Both the position numbers and the translations under genes were made by a program. Shown here in pieces: positions 28,081-37,513 of a DNA stretch of 64,000 nucleotides. A model generated the notes under the pieces. That model saw only the letters and a list, made by a program, of their open reading frames with translations. It was not told the origin of the DNA and ran no database searches. Positions within the stretch are counted from its first letter, which is position 1. Each line of letters begins with the position of its first letter. The stretch comes from Bacillota bacterium (GTDB lineage: Bacteria > Bacillota > Clostridia > Lachnospirales > Lachnospiraceae): the NCBI GenBank assembly GCA_023435645.1, contig JAEYRK010000026.1, forward strand, positions 1 to 64,000. Reading direction: 5' to 3'.

Positions 28081-28665
28081 TTACCGGTTCAGTTCATCCA
28101 GGGTCTTATCGTAAGCAGGTAGAAATTCGCTCATGAAGATCTCGATTTCCTTCAGCTCCATCTCTTGAAGCTGCTCCCTGATGGACTGCTCTGCACTGAT
28201 GAACTCTGTATTGCCTGCCTTCCTCTCCTCTATACATTTGATCAAAGCGGATAGCTTATCCGCAGCCTTCATCAATCTCCAAAGGAAGGCATCCTCCTCT
28301 CGGGGTAGAAAGCTATCCTCATAATATTTCCTAAGATCCTCCGGTAACAGCTTCAATAGCCTGTCCGCCGCTGCCTGTTCAACCTCCTGGAAGGCCCCCC
28401 GGATCTTCGTATTAAAATATTTGATGGGGGTAGGCATATCACCGGTAATAATCTCCGTGGCATCATGGAAAATAGCAATCAGGGCGACCTTCTCTACATT
28501 TAGGCTATTTCCCAAACGCTCATTGCTGATCACAGCTAAGGCATGTGCCAGTATACTCACCTCCAGGGAATGTTCACTGATATTCTCCTGCCTTGAATTC
28601 CTCATCAGAGCCCAGCGCTCAATAAATTTCATTCTGGATAACATCGCAAAGAAATTACCTTCCAT
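28081..28665 (-). CDS. HD-domain 5'-deoxynucleotidase, YfbR type
   Basis: The 194-residue protein has the HD metal site of YfbR: His in NISEHSLEV (about 33), HD in IAIFHDATEIITGDMPTPIKY (about 68-69) and the distal Asp in LMKAADKLSALIKC (about 138). YfbR dephosphorylates deoxyribonucleoside 5'-monophosphates. Length matches the family (about 199 in E. coli). Located 78 bases downstream of uvrA on the same strand. Confidence 0.9.
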   Translation of the reverse strand: MEGNFFAMLSRMKFIERWALMRNSRQENISEHSLEVSILAHALAVISNERLGNSLNVEKVALIAIFHDATEIITGDMPTPIKYFNTKIRGAFQEVEQAAADRLLKLLPEDLRKYYEDSFLPREEDAFLWRLMKAADKLSALIKCIEERKAGNTEFISAEQSIREQLQEMELKEIEIFMSEFLPAYDKTLDELNR

Positions 28666-28701
28666 ATGACCTCCTTTATTTCATACTCCTATGTATGTAA
28701 C

Positions 28702-28724
28702 GGACAGGCGGTCACCGCCTGTCC
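28702..28724. terminator. GC-rich hairpin after uvrA
   Basis: GGACAGGCGG and CCGCCTGTCC form a perfect ten-pair stem with a three-base loop, 20 bases beyond the uvrA stop. There is no T run, so termination may be partial before the yfbR-like gene. Confidence 0.55.
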
Positions 28725-28743
28725 ATAAAGTTATGAATAGCTT

Positions 28744-31584
28744 TTATCTATCTCTCGTCAGGTACCTTTTCACATACCTGCCGGTAAAGGATTGTTCGTT
28801 CTCTGCAACCTCCTCAGGGGTCCCTTGTGCAATGATGGTCCCTCCCTTATCTCCACCTTCCGGACCGATGTCGATGATATAATCGGCGGTCTTAATGACA
28901 TCCAAATTATGCTCAATGACCACGACCGTATTACCGGTTTCTGAGAATCGCTTCATAATCTCAATCAGCTTATGGACATCCGCAAAATGGAGTCCGGTCG
29001 TCGGCTCATCCAGGATATAGATGGTTCTTCCGGTACTACGCTTACTTAGCTCCGTTGCCAGCTTAATTCTCTGTGCTTCTCCTCCTGATAAGGAGGTAGA
29101 AGGATGACCAAGCCTTAAATAGGATAAGCCTACATCATTCAGCGTCTCTATCTTCCGTTTAATGGATGGAATATTTTCGAAGAAGCGAACTGCTTCTTCC
29201 ACAGTCATATTTAATACATCATAAATGCTCTTGCCCTTATAATGAACCTCCAGAGTCTCCCTATTATATCTCTTGCCTCCGCAAACCTCACAGGGAACAT
29301 AAATATCCGGAAGAAAATTCATCTCGATTTTGATAATCCCATCACCGCTGCAGGCCTCACAGCGACCGCCTTTGATGTTGAAGCTAAAGCGTCCCTTGGT
29401 ATAGCCTCTCATCTTGGCATCCTGAGTAGAAGCAAACAGATCCCGAATCTGATCAAATACCCCGGTATAGGTGGCAGGATTGGATCTCGGAGTCCTGCCG
29501 ATCGGGGACTGGTCAATATTGATTACCTTATCCAGCTGCTCTATGCCAAGCATCTTCTTGTGCCTTCCGGGAATTACCCTAGCCCGATTTAAATCTCTGG
29601 CAAGCCTTTTATATAGAATCTCTGTGACCAGAGAGCTCTTACCAGAGCCGGATACACCGGTAATACAGGTCATGATCCCCAACGGTATATCCACATCGAT
29701 TTCCTTCAGGTTATTCTCTGCGGCTCCTTTAATGGTTAGATAACCGGTGGACTTTCTTCTCTCCTTCGGGACCGGGATGCTGATCCTACCGCTCAAGTAG
29801 GCTCCGGTAATGGACTCCTCCACCTTCATAATATCCTCAGCAGTTCCCTCTGCTACGATTACTCCACCATGCTCTCCGGCACCGGGTCCAATATCTACAA
29901 TATAATCAGCTGCATACATCGTATCCTCATCATGCTCTACCACAATCAGGGTATTACCCAAATCCTTCAAATCCTTCAGGGCCTTCAGCAGCTTATCATT
30001 ATCCCTCTGATGCAGTCCAATACTGGGCTCATCCAAGATATAAGCAACTCCCACTAAGCCTGAACCAATCTGAGTGGCAAGACGGATTCTCTGGGATTCT
30101 CCTCCGGATAAGGAACCGGTAGCTCTGGCAAGAGTCAAATAATCCAGTCCTACATTGATCAGGAAGTTGAGTCTGGCTTTGATTTCCTTCAAAATGAGCT
30201 CACCGATTTTACGCTGCATGGAGTTCAGCTCCAGCTGCTGCATGAAATTTGACAGCTCCCGGATGGAGTAATCGGTCAGCTCCGATATATTCTTATTCCC
30301 AACAGTCACTGCAAGGGATTCCTTCTTCAGTCTCCTACCGTTACATACCTTACAGGGGTTTGTCCTCATAAAGGTTTCATACTCCTGTCTCACAGCTTCC
30401 GAACCGCACTCTCGATAGCGCCTCTCGATATTCCGGATAAAGCCTTCGAAGGCCACATCATAAACACCCTCTCCGCGCTGACCGCGATAATGTACCTTCA
30501 CTGCCTTCCCATCCGTACCGTTAATGAAGATGTTTTTCGCCTGCTCCGACAGCTCCTTATACGGTGTATTCAGGTCAAACCTGTATTCCTTTGCCAGTGC
30601 CTCCATAATACTTCTGGTATAGCTGCCCTTATCAGTAATGGAGGCCCAGCCCGGTGCAGCGACGGCTCCACCAATCAGACTCAACTCCTGATCAGGGATC
30701 AGCAGGTCCAGGTCAAATTCCATCTTAATCCCTAACCCGTGGCACTCAGGGCAGGCACCGAAGGGATTATTAAAGGAGAATACTCTGGGTTCAATCTCAT
30801 CAATACTGATTCCGCAGTCCGGACAGGCAAAATTCTGGCTAAAGGTCAGAGTCTCCCCCTCTATGATATCTACAAGCAATAACCCTTCTGCCAGTTTAAG
30901 GACATTCTCGATGGAATCTGCCAGTCTCTTTTCAATGCCTTCCTTTACCACAAGACGATCCACAACAATCTCAATATTATGCTTGTTATTCTTCTCTAGC
31001 TTAATCTCCTCAGTTAGCTCATAGAGATTCCCGTCCACCTTAACTCTGACATAGCCGCTTTTCTTGGCCTGCTCGAACAGCTTGGCATGTTCGCCCTTAC
31101 GGCCACGAACCACGGGTGCAAGCAGCTGAAGCTTCGTTCCCTGGGGGAGCCTCATCACCTCATCCACCATCTGATCTACGGTCTGCTTCTTAATCTCCTT
31201 GCCGCAGCTCGGACAATGGGGAATGCCGATCCTGGCATACAGCAAACGGTAATAATCATAAATCTCCGTCACCGTGCCCACCGTGGATCTGGGATTTCGG
31301 TTAGTGGATTTCTGATCGATGGATATGGCAGGGGGAAGGCCCTCGATACTTTCTACATTGGGCTTCTCCATCTGTCCTAAAAACTGTCTGGCATAGGAGG
31401 ACAAGGATTCCATATAGCGCCTTTGTCCCTCCGCATAAATGGTATCAAAGGCCAAGGAGGATTTACCTGAGCCGCTTAAGCCCGTCAATACCACAAATTG
31501 ATCCCTGGGAATATCCACACTCAGGTCCTTTAGGTTGTTCTCCTTCGCCCCTCTGATTCTGATATAATTCTTTTTATCTGACAT
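28744..31584 (-). CDS. uvrA: Excinuclease ABC subunit A
   Basis: UvrA is the damage-scanning ATPase of nucleotide excision repair. The 946-residue protein has two ABC ATPase halves: Walker A GLSGSGKSSLAF near residue 33 and GVSGSGKSSLVT near 640, signatures LSGGESQRIRLA and LSGGEAQRIKLA, and zinc-binding CxxC pairs (CPSCG, CPDCG, CEACSGDG, CEVCGG). Length is typical. uvrB lies 112 bases upstream on the same strand. Confidence 0.98.
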   Translation of the reverse strand: MSDKKNYIRIRGAKENNLKDLSVDIPRDQFVVLTGLSGSGKSSLAFDTIYAEGQRRYMESLSSYARQFLGQMEKPNVESIEGLPPAISIDQKSTNRNPRSTVGTVTEIYDYYRLLYARIGIPHCPSCGKEIKKQTVDQMVDEVMRLPQGTKLQLLAPVVRGRKGEHAKLFEQAKKSGYVRVKVDGNLYELTEEIKLEKNNKHNIEIVVDRLVVKEGIEKRLADSIENVLKLAEGLLLVDIIEGETLTFSQNFACPDCGISIDEIEPRVFSFNNPFGACPECHGLGIKMEFDLDLLIPDQELSLIGGAVAAPGWASITDKGSYTRSIMEALAKEYRFDLNTPYKELSEQAKNIFINGTDGKAVKVHYRGQRGEGVYDVAFEGFIRNIERRYRECGSEAVRQEYETFMRTNPCKVCNGRRLKKESLAVTVGNKNISELTDYSIRELSNFMQQLELNSMQRKIGELILKEIKARLNFLINVGLDYLTLARATGSLSGGESQRIRLATQIGSGLVGVAYILDEPSIGLHQRDNDKLLKALKDLKDLGNTLIVVEHDEDTMYAADYIVDIGPGAGEHGGVIVAEGTAEDIMKVEESITGAYLSGRISIPVPKERRKSTGYLTIKGAAENNLKEIDVDIPLGIMTCITGVSGSGKSSLVTEILYKRLARDLNRARVIPGRHKKMLGIEQLDKVINIDQSPIGRTPRSNPATYTGVFDQIRDLFASTQDAKMRGYTKGRFSFNIKGGRCEACSGDGIIKIEMNFLPDIYVPCEVCGGKRYNRETLEVHYKGKSIYDVLNMTVEEAVRFFENIPSIKRKIETLNDVGLSYLRLGHPSTSLSGGEAQRIKLATELSKRSTGRTIYILDEPTTGLHFADVHKLIEIMKRFSETGNTVVVIEHNLDVIKTADYIIDIGPEGGDKGGTIIAQGTPEEVAENEQSFTGRYVKRYLTRDR

Positions 31585-31696
31585 ATTGCCACCTATTCTA
31601 ATTCTGATTTATTCTGTAATTTATATCATCTTTTGTATAGAATGCCACCTGCTGCAAAAGAAGCAAATAAGCTTAATCTTGATCCTTTACCACTAT

Positions 31697-33682
31697 CTAT
31701 TGATCTAACTCCAATCGCTGCTTTTTCAGCTCAATCATCTTATCTCTCAGCTCTGCTGCCTTCTCAAAATTCAGTTCTGCTGCAGCTGCATGCATCTGCT
31801 TCGTAACCATTTTCAACATATCCTCCAGCTCCTGCCTGGACATGGATTCCATATCCTTTGTCATATCCTTAAGATTGGATTCTGCCTTCTTCGAGATGCT
31901 GATTAAATCCCTTACCTTCTTCTGAATAGAGGTAGGTGTTATCCCATGGACTTCATTGTACTCGCTTTGAAGTTTACGCCTGCGGTTCGTCTCCGAGATT
32001 GCGTTACTCATGGAAGCCGTCATATGCTCTGCATACATAATAACCCTACCACCTGCATTACGGGCGGCGCGTCCTATGGTTTGAATTAAGGAGGTCTCGG
32101 AACGAAGGAAACCTTCCTTGTCTGCATCCAGAATGGCTACCAATCCCACCTCGGGGATATCTAGTCCTTCTCGAAGCAGATTGATTCCTACCAGCACATC
32201 GAAGACATCCATTCGCATATCCCGGATGATTTCGGACCGTTCCAGCGTATCAATATCGGAATGCAGGTATTTAACACGGATGCCAACCTCCCGAAGATAG
32301 GTCGTAAGATCCTCCGCCATCCGTTTTGTTAAAGTGGTAACCAGAACCTTAGTCTTCCTCTCCAGCTCCTTATGAATCTCACTGAGCAGGTCATCGATCT
32401 GCCCCTCCACAGGTTTTACGGTTACCTCAGGATCCAGAAGGCCCGTAGGTCGGATCACCTGTTCTGTCCGAAGGAGCTCATGCTCACTCTCATACACTGA
32501 AGGTGTTGCAGATACAAATAGGATCTGGCTGATCTTACTCTCGAATTCTTGAAAATTCAGAGGCCGGTTATCCAAGGCTGAGGGAAGGCGAAAGCCGTAG
32601 TCCACCAGGGTTGTCTTCCTGGAGCGGTCTCCGGCATACATGCCCCTGATCTGGGGGATCGTAATGTGGGATTCATCCACAATGATCAGAAAGTCCTCCG
32701 GAAAATAATCCATCAGGGTGTTGGGTGGAACTCCTTGCTCCGTTCCGATCAGATGTCTGGAATAGTTCTCGACACCGGAGCAAAAGCCGGTTTCTCTTAG
32801 CATCTCGATATCAAAATTGGTCCTCTCCGATATTCTCTGTGCTTCCAGCAGCTTATCCTCACTTTTGAAATACTTGATTCGCTCCTCCAGCTCTGCCTGT
32901 ATATTCTCAATGGCCTTCTCCAGCTTGTCCGGAGCAACCACATAATGGGAAGCAGGAAAGATCACAATATGCTCCAGGATGCTCTTCAGCTCACCGGTAA
33001 ATACATCAATCTCTAATATCCTCTCCACTTCATCTCCAAAAAACTCAATCCTTACCGCAATGTCCGCCGACGAAGCAGGGAAAATCTCCACCACATCGCC
33101 GCGAACCCGGAAGGTTCCTCGCTTAAAGTCCATATCATTTCTAGTGTATTGGATATCTATTAATTTTCTTAAGACCTCATCCCGATCTCTCAGCATTCCG
33201 GGCCTCAGGGACAGAACCATTTCCTGATAATCAATCGGACTTCCTAAACCATAGATACAGGAAACACTGGCCACTACGATGACATCCCTCCGCTCTGTCA
33301 GGGCTGCCGTTGCCGAGTGCCTTAATTTGTCAATCTCTTCATTGATTGCGGAATCCTTCTCAATGTAGGTATCCGTGGAAGGGACATAGGCTTCCGGTTG
33401 GTAATAATCATAATAGCTTACAAAATACTCTACGGCATTCTCCGGGAAAAACTCCTTGAATTCTCCATAAAGCTGTGCTGCCAGTGTCTTGTTATGGGCA
33501 ATGATCAGGGTGGGCTTTTGAATCTGCTGAATTACGTTCGCCATCGTAAAGGTCTTGCCGGAGCCTGTTACACCCAGTAAGGTCTGACACTGATTTCCGC
33601 TGCGGAAACCTTCCACAAGAGCTTTGATTGCCTCCGGTTGATCTCCGGTGGGCATAAACTCTGACATCAATTTAAACTCCAT
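31697..33682 (-). CDS. uvrB: Excinuclease ABC subunit B
   Basis: UvrB verifies damage handed over by UvrA and recruits UvrC. The 661-residue helicase-like protein has Walker A GVTGSGKTFTMA near residue 39, the beta-hairpin region YYDYYQPEAYVPSTDTYIEKD, DEXD-like VDESH, motif VI QTIGRAARNAGG, and the C-terminal UVR coiled coil (LEDMLKMVTKQMHAAAAELN and on). ATG 33682 has TTGGAG seven bases upstream; an in-frame extension upstream lacks a ribosome site. Confidence 0.98.
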   Translation of the reverse strand: MEFKLMSEFMPTGDQPEAIKALVEGFRSGNQCQTLLGVTGSGKTFTMANVIQQIQKPTLIIAHNKTLAAQLYGEFKEFFPENAVEYFVSYYDYYQPEAYVPSTDTYIEKDSAINEEIDKLRHSATAALTERRDVIVVASVSCIYGLGSPIDYQEMVLSLRPGMLRDRDEVLRKLIDIQYTRNDMDFKRGTFRVRGDVVEIFPASSADIAVRIEFFGDEVERILEIDVFTGELKSILEHIVIFPASHYVVAPDKLEKAIENIQAELEERIKYFKSEDKLLEAQRISERTNFDIEMLRETGFCSGVENYSRHLIGTEQGVPPNTLMDYFPEDFLIIVDESHITIPQIRGMYAGDRSRKTTLVDYGFRLPSALDNRPLNFQEFESKISQILFVSATPSVYESEHELLRTEQVIRPTGLLDPEVTVKPVEGQIDDLLSEIHKELERKTKVLVTTLTKRMAEDLTTYLREVGIRVKYLHSDIDTLERSEIIRDMRMDVFDVLVGINLLREGLDIPEVGLVAILDADKEGFLRSETSLIQTIGRAARNAGGRVIMYAEHMTASMSNAISETNRRRKLQSEYNEVHGITPTSIQKKVRDLISISKKAESNLKDMTKDMESMSRQELEDMLKMVTKQMHAAAAELNFEKAAELRDKMIELKKQRLELDQ

Positions 33683-33838
33683 AGAAATCTCCAATCTACT
33701 TAAGCCTTCAGCCCTCTTGCACTCTATTGGCTGCAAGCTTCAGTCCTATCATAAGACGGGTCAGTTCTTCCGGTTACATTCTGCCCAGTTACAGCCGGTT
33801 AAGACTGACCCTTCCTTCTTCCTATATTAATGCTTGTA

Positions 33839-33867
33839 ATTATAGCATACTAAAAAAGGAAAAGCAA
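33839..33867 (-). promoter_or_regulatory. Promoter of uvrB
   Basis: On the minus strand TTGCTT, a 17-base spacer and a consensus TATAAT, about 155 bases before the uvrB start. A LexA-like box lies ten bases further upstream. Confidence 0.65.
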
Positions 33868-33876
33868 TACAATTTT

Positions 33877-33890
33877 CGAATGTCTGTTCT
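33877..33890. promoter_or_regulatory. Possible LexA (SOS) box upstream of uvrB
   Basis: CGAATGTCTGTTCT on the plus strand differs by one core base from the Gram-positive LexA pattern CGAAC-N4-GTTCG and adjoins the uvrB -35. In Bacillus and relatives uvrB is a classical SOS gene, so the placement makes sense. Confidence 0.5.
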
Positions 33891-33904
33891 TGTTTTGGGC
33901 GAAA

Positions 33905-33975
33905 TAAGGGGCTAACTCCAGGCTCCGAAGTAGTAGCAAACTCTGCTCCGGTTTCACCTTAAGTCAGCCCCTCAT
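33905..33975 (-). terminator. Terminator of the rubrerythrin gene
   Basis: AGGGGCTGACTTAAGG with its partner AGTTAGCCCCTTATTT on the minus strand forms a long stem around an inner hairpin, 12 bases after the rubrerythrin stop. Confidence 0.7.
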
Positions 33976-33986
33976 GCATGTTCTAT

Positions 33987-34538
33987 TTAGTAATTATCCT
34001 GGTTTAACTGGTAGTACTCCTGAGAACGGCTGCAGATCGGACAGGGCTCCGGTGCAGCTTCCCCATAATATAGATTACCGCAGTTCATGCAAATCCATAG
34101 TACATTCTTGTTTTTGCTGAAAACAGTATCATTTATGATATTGCTGGCTAGCTTGCGAAACCTGGAGTCATGGTGTCTCTCTACGCTGGCAACACCCTCA
34201 AATAGCTCTGCTATCTCCCGGTAGCCTTCCTTTCTGGCCTCCTGAGCATATTCAACATACCGATTGGTCCACTCATAGTTCTCGCTGGCGTAAGCATCCT
34301 TGAGATTCTCCAGGGTATCAGGGAGCTTACCGCTATTGATCAGCTTCAGCCAGATTTGTGCATGCTCCCTCTCATTGAAAGAGGTCTCATCAAAGATCTG
34401 CCCGATCTGCATGTATCCTTCCTCCCTAGCTTTTCTGCCATAGTGGAAATATTTCATACTGGCCTTGGATTCTGCTTCATATGCAGCCAGTAGATTCTGA
34501 AAGGTATTGCTGGACATAAACTCATGATTACTTCCCAT
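33987..34538 (-). CDS. Rubrerythrin
   Basis: Rubrerythrins reduce hydrogen peroxide in anaerobes. The 183-residue protein has a four-helix diiron domain (AAYEAESKASMKYFHY, NEREHAQIW and VASVERHHDSRF give the Glu/His ligands) and a C-terminal rubredoxin-like iron site with two CxxC pairs (CMNCG and CPICS). The ATG at 34538 has GGAGGTG seven bases upstream; the longer open frame has no ribosome site. Confidence 0.95.
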   Translation of the reverse strand: MGSNHEFMSSNTFQNLLAAYEAESKASMKYFHYGRKAREEGYMQIGQIFDETSFNEREHAQIWLKLINSGKLPDTLENLKDAYASENYEWTNRYVEYAQEARKEGYREIAELFEGVASVERHHDSRFRKLASNIINDTVFSKNKNVLWICMNCGNLYYGEAAPEPCPICSRSQEYYQLNQDNY

Positions 34539-34648
34539 AAGCGGACACCTCCATCCATCGAAGACTCTTACTGATATCTTATGTAATGACTCTATAAGTG
34601 TTAAAGTCACCTATCTATGTTGTACAGGAAGTTGAAATTCATCTGTTG

Positions 34649-35884
34649 TTAGTCCACGATCACGGTATATACCGAATAGTTCCCCAGTCGCCGAATCGGA
34701 TAATGCTTGTAGGCCATGTGCTTTGTTCCGTCCTTATCGATCGTATGGAGAAAATCATAGGCAAAGAAGAAGCTAAGATCCGGCTTCTCCTCCTCCGGAT
34801 ATAGGATGGTTATGGTTCTCTCCCCTTGTTGATAGAGCGAAACAAATGTCTCTTCATACAGATCTATGGAAGCAATGATCACGTCTTCATAGATATAATA
34901 CAGATAGTCCGTGCTATCGCATGCGGGATAGTTGTTCTGGTTCCAGCTATGATCCACAGAAATCATTTCATCTGTAATTAGGAAGTATTTATATTGAATC
35001 TGTCCCTTCTGGTCCGGAACCGGATCATCCCAGGTAACGTCCACATGGTACCACTTCCCGTCCAGGGATACCATATTCCATGCATGCCCCACCTGATTTA
35101 TCCGGTCCTTACCAACAACGAACTTACTGTTGATACCCAGTCGGTCCATGAACATCTGGAAGGCCTCAGCATAACCCTGACAGACAGCTTCTCCCTGGAG
35201 AAGAGCCCCCTTGGCAGTAAAAACATCCTCCGGATAAGCCTCCGGTTTCAGTTTCTTATTCTCATAATAAGCCGTATTCAAAACGATATAATCATGTACA
35301 GCCTTAACCTTTTCTACCTCTGTCATTCCTTTTGTAATGATTTGCTCCAAGATCTCGTCGGCATAATCTTCTAGGCGAAGGCTTCCCTCCTTCGGTGGAG
35401 GTGTCTGAACCGGTCTCTCAGGCATCCCTGAGGGCTTGGGTATTGCCGTAGGCTTCGCTGCCTTCTCTCCGGAGGATTCCATATCTGTGATTTCCTTGGA
35501 TGGGGCTTTTCGGTCAGGTTCTTTGCTCGGAGAATGAGCGGGAGATGGTGAGGGCTTCCATGTCTCATCGGTCTGAACAGTGGTATCCGGAGCCCCGGTA
35601 GCTGTCGGAGCCTCTACAGGTCCAGTGGTCTGCTCTGGGTTATCCTCAGCTTCTGTTTTTGGACCCTCCTCCCTAAGCATGTCAGGGGATGGGGCCTTTG
35701 TAACAGAGGGAGTGGGTGCTTTGGGCGATTTCTGCTCCCCCTCATCGATCAGCTTTATTGCTTCCTCTTCCTGAGACAAATTCCCAAGGTGGGAACAGGC
35801 GGGAAGTAAATAAAGGCAGGAGACCGCCATAAGCAGCAAGAACCGTTTGATATTGTTCCCTATATTACGGTGCTTCTTTGCCAT
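34649..35884 (-). CDS. Lipoprotein with transglutaminase-like domain
   Basis: The 411-residue protein has a lipoprotein leader ending LLPAC (Cys30), a Pro/Thr/Ser-rich linker of about 130 residues, and a transglutaminase-like fold from about residue 170. The catalytic triad is visible: Cys235 in GEAVCQGYAEAF, His267 in GHAWNM and Asp282 in YHVDVTWDDP. Such domains cleave or crosslink peptides at the cell surface; the substrate is unknown. Transcribed alone, upstream of rubrerythrin. Confidence 0.85.
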   Translation of the reverse strand: MAKKHRNIGNNIKRFLLLMAVSCLYLLPACSHLGNLSQEEEAIKLIDEGEQKSPKAPTPSVTKAPSPDMLREEGPKTEAEDNPEQTTGPVEAPTATGAPDTTVQTDETWKPSPSPAHSPSKEPDRKAPSKEITDMESSGEKAAKPTAIPKPSGMPERPVQTPPPKEGSLRLEDYADEILEQIITKGMTEVEKVKAVHDYIVLNTAYYENKKLKPEAYPEDVFTAKGALLQGEAVCQGYAEAFQMFMDRLGINSKFVVGKDRINQVGHAWNMVSLDGKWYHVDVTWDDPVPDQKGQIQYKYFLITDEMISVDHSWNQNNYPACDSTDYLYYIYEDVIIASIDLYEETFVSLYQQGERTITILYPEEEKPDLSFFFAYDFLHTIDKDGTKHMAYKHYPIRRLGNYSVYTVIVD

Positions 35885-35983
35885 ATCATACCCCCCTTTA
35901 TCCTTTGATTAGCTATGGCTTTATTTTATACTGAAGGACCATAAAAGTAAAGTATGGACAGAGAATCCCTCCGAATAAGCGAT

Positions 35984-36430
35984 TCAAGGTTCATATGCTC
36001 TTTGACATAGCCGGTAAAAGGATGACATGAAGCTGTCATTCTCAGCATTTGTTCTCTTCTTTGCATTCTTCCCTACGCGGATACCGGCTCGACGGCTCTT
36101 CATGGCGATATGACGCTCCATCAGCAGCAGATCAATATTATCCTCTGTATAGATCCTTCCGCTTTGATGAATGGCATAAGCCCCCTTTCCAAGGGCCATA
36201 GCTGCCACCCCATAATCCTGGGTTACAACGATATCACCTGGGTCTGTCCGGTTAATCAGGGCAAAATCCACCGCATCCGGTGCCTTGCTGACCACCACAA
36301 TCTCACTGTAAAAGGAGGACAGGATATGGCTTGTATCAATGAACATCAGTACAGGTATGCCAAACCCCTGTGCAATATCTTCTATAATTCCCTTCACAGG
36401 ACATGCATCCGCATCGACTAATATCTTCAT
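35984..36430 (-). CDS. YaiI/YqxD family protein (DUF188)
   Basis: The 148-residue protein starts MKILVDADACPVKGIIEDIA and contains SKAPDAVDFALINRTDPGDI, then VVTQDYGVAAMALGKGA, the hallmark pattern of the DUF188 family with a PIN-like nuclease fold. Biochemical function is not established. The Asp residues in VDADACP and DYG are likely metal ligands by fold analogy. Confidence 0.92.
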   Translation of the reverse strand: MKILVDADACPVKGIIEDIAQGFGIPVLMFIDTSHILSSFYSEIVVVSKAPDAVDFALINRTDPGDIVVTQDYGVAAMALGKGAYAIHQSGRIYTEDNIDLLLMERHIAMKSRRAGIRVGKNAKKRTNAENDSFMSSFYRLCQRAYEP

Positions 36431-36624
36431 ACCGATATCCCCTTTCTAATTTCGCTTTATCAGGTTATTGCATCATTTCTGACCTATTGATAAGGTTCAT
36501 GCAACTGAACGCTAGTCCGTGGTGTATAAAACCATAAGGTTGAGCGATGCATATACCAGAGGGTAGTACAATCACATAATCTATCATAATATAATTGCAT
36601 CGATAACTTTTTATGCATTCTTTC

Positions 36625-37167
36625 CTACTCGAGATCAATTTCGTACACCTCAGTATAGGTGAGTATTCCATGAATCCGTTCAGATTTCATAAGACTGATC
36701 CGGCCGACCTCCATGGATTTCTTCAAAATCTGGTCCTTAAAGAGCTCCTCATCCAAGGGATCAGCAAAAACAGTTCGTCTGGAAAGAGTAAGATGGGGCT
36801 TATATGCCAAATCATCCACATCAAAATCAGCAGCCTTGAGCTTACCCACCAATTCCCTCTGCAGCCGGGTAAGAGCCGGTGTTTTCTCCACATGGATGAA
36901 GCAGATGTCACCTTCCCTACGTTTGAACCTCCCAAAGCCCTCCGTCCTAAGGAGGAAGCCACTCCCATCCGTCTTCACCACTGCCTGTCGCAGCGCCTCC
37001 TTCGCTTGCTCCAGTCGGCTAGTTTCCCCGATGAAGTTCAAGGTCAGATGGTAATTATCCCTTAAGGTGAAGCTTCCTTTCACTGTCAGTAAGCGAAGCC
37101 TCTCCGAAATCTCCATCAGATAGTCCTTCATTTCCTCATTCAGCGTAATCGCAGTAAATAACCTCAT
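36625..37167 (-). CDS. thpR: RNA 2',3'-cyclic phosphodiesterase
   Basis: A two-histidine phosphoesterase: the first HxTx motif is HLTLNFIGE near residue 44 and the second HLTLSRR near residue 128. The family opens 2',3'-cyclic phosphate ends of RNA. The MRLFTAIT start at 37167 fits the family; an ATG at 37173 is an alternative with closer spacing to AGGAG. Confidence 0.9.
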   Translation of the reverse strand: MRLFTAITLNEEMKDYLMEISERLRLLTVKGSFTLRDNYHLTLNFIGETSRLEQAKEALRQAVVKTDGSGFLLRTEGFGRFKRREGDICFIHVEKTPALTRLQRELVGKLKAADFDVDDLAYKPHLTLSRRTVFADPLDEELFKDQILKKSMEVGRISLMKSERIHGILTYTEVYEIDLE

Positions 37168-37513
37168 ATCCATCACTCTCCTATTCCATTCTATCCTGTT
37201 ATTCCTTTTCCTCCTACGTTCTTCCCTTCCCTTTTTGTTCTGTTTCTTCCTTTCCTTCTCTGATATTTTATCCCTATTTTATCCATTGTCCTTTTCTTTA
37301 TCTTTTGCTCCCTAGCTTTGTCCCTTATCTTCCTTCCTTGTATCCAGCTTGGTCCATTGCCCCCTCAGCTTTTTGCTTCCGTTGTTGTTAGTATACCCCA
37401 GGTTGTTAAATAATTTCCAGCAAAAAGTATGTACTTTTCTTATATCCTAGTCAATATATATAATTGTAAAATTGATCACAAGCCGATATAATATAGCTTA
37501 AGGAGAGATTTCA
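37168..37513. other. Polypyrimidine intergenic region
   Basis: About 150 bases on the plus strand (37190-37340) are almost wholly C and T, with recurring TTCCTT, CCTTTT and TTATCC words. Divergent promoters for thpR and the metallo-hydrolase must lie here. No gene seen. Confidence 0.6.

Noticed and set aside
36465..36671. 68-residue minus-strand frame between YaiI and thpR
   Set aside because: No ribosome site, and it overlaps the thpR 3' end out of frame.
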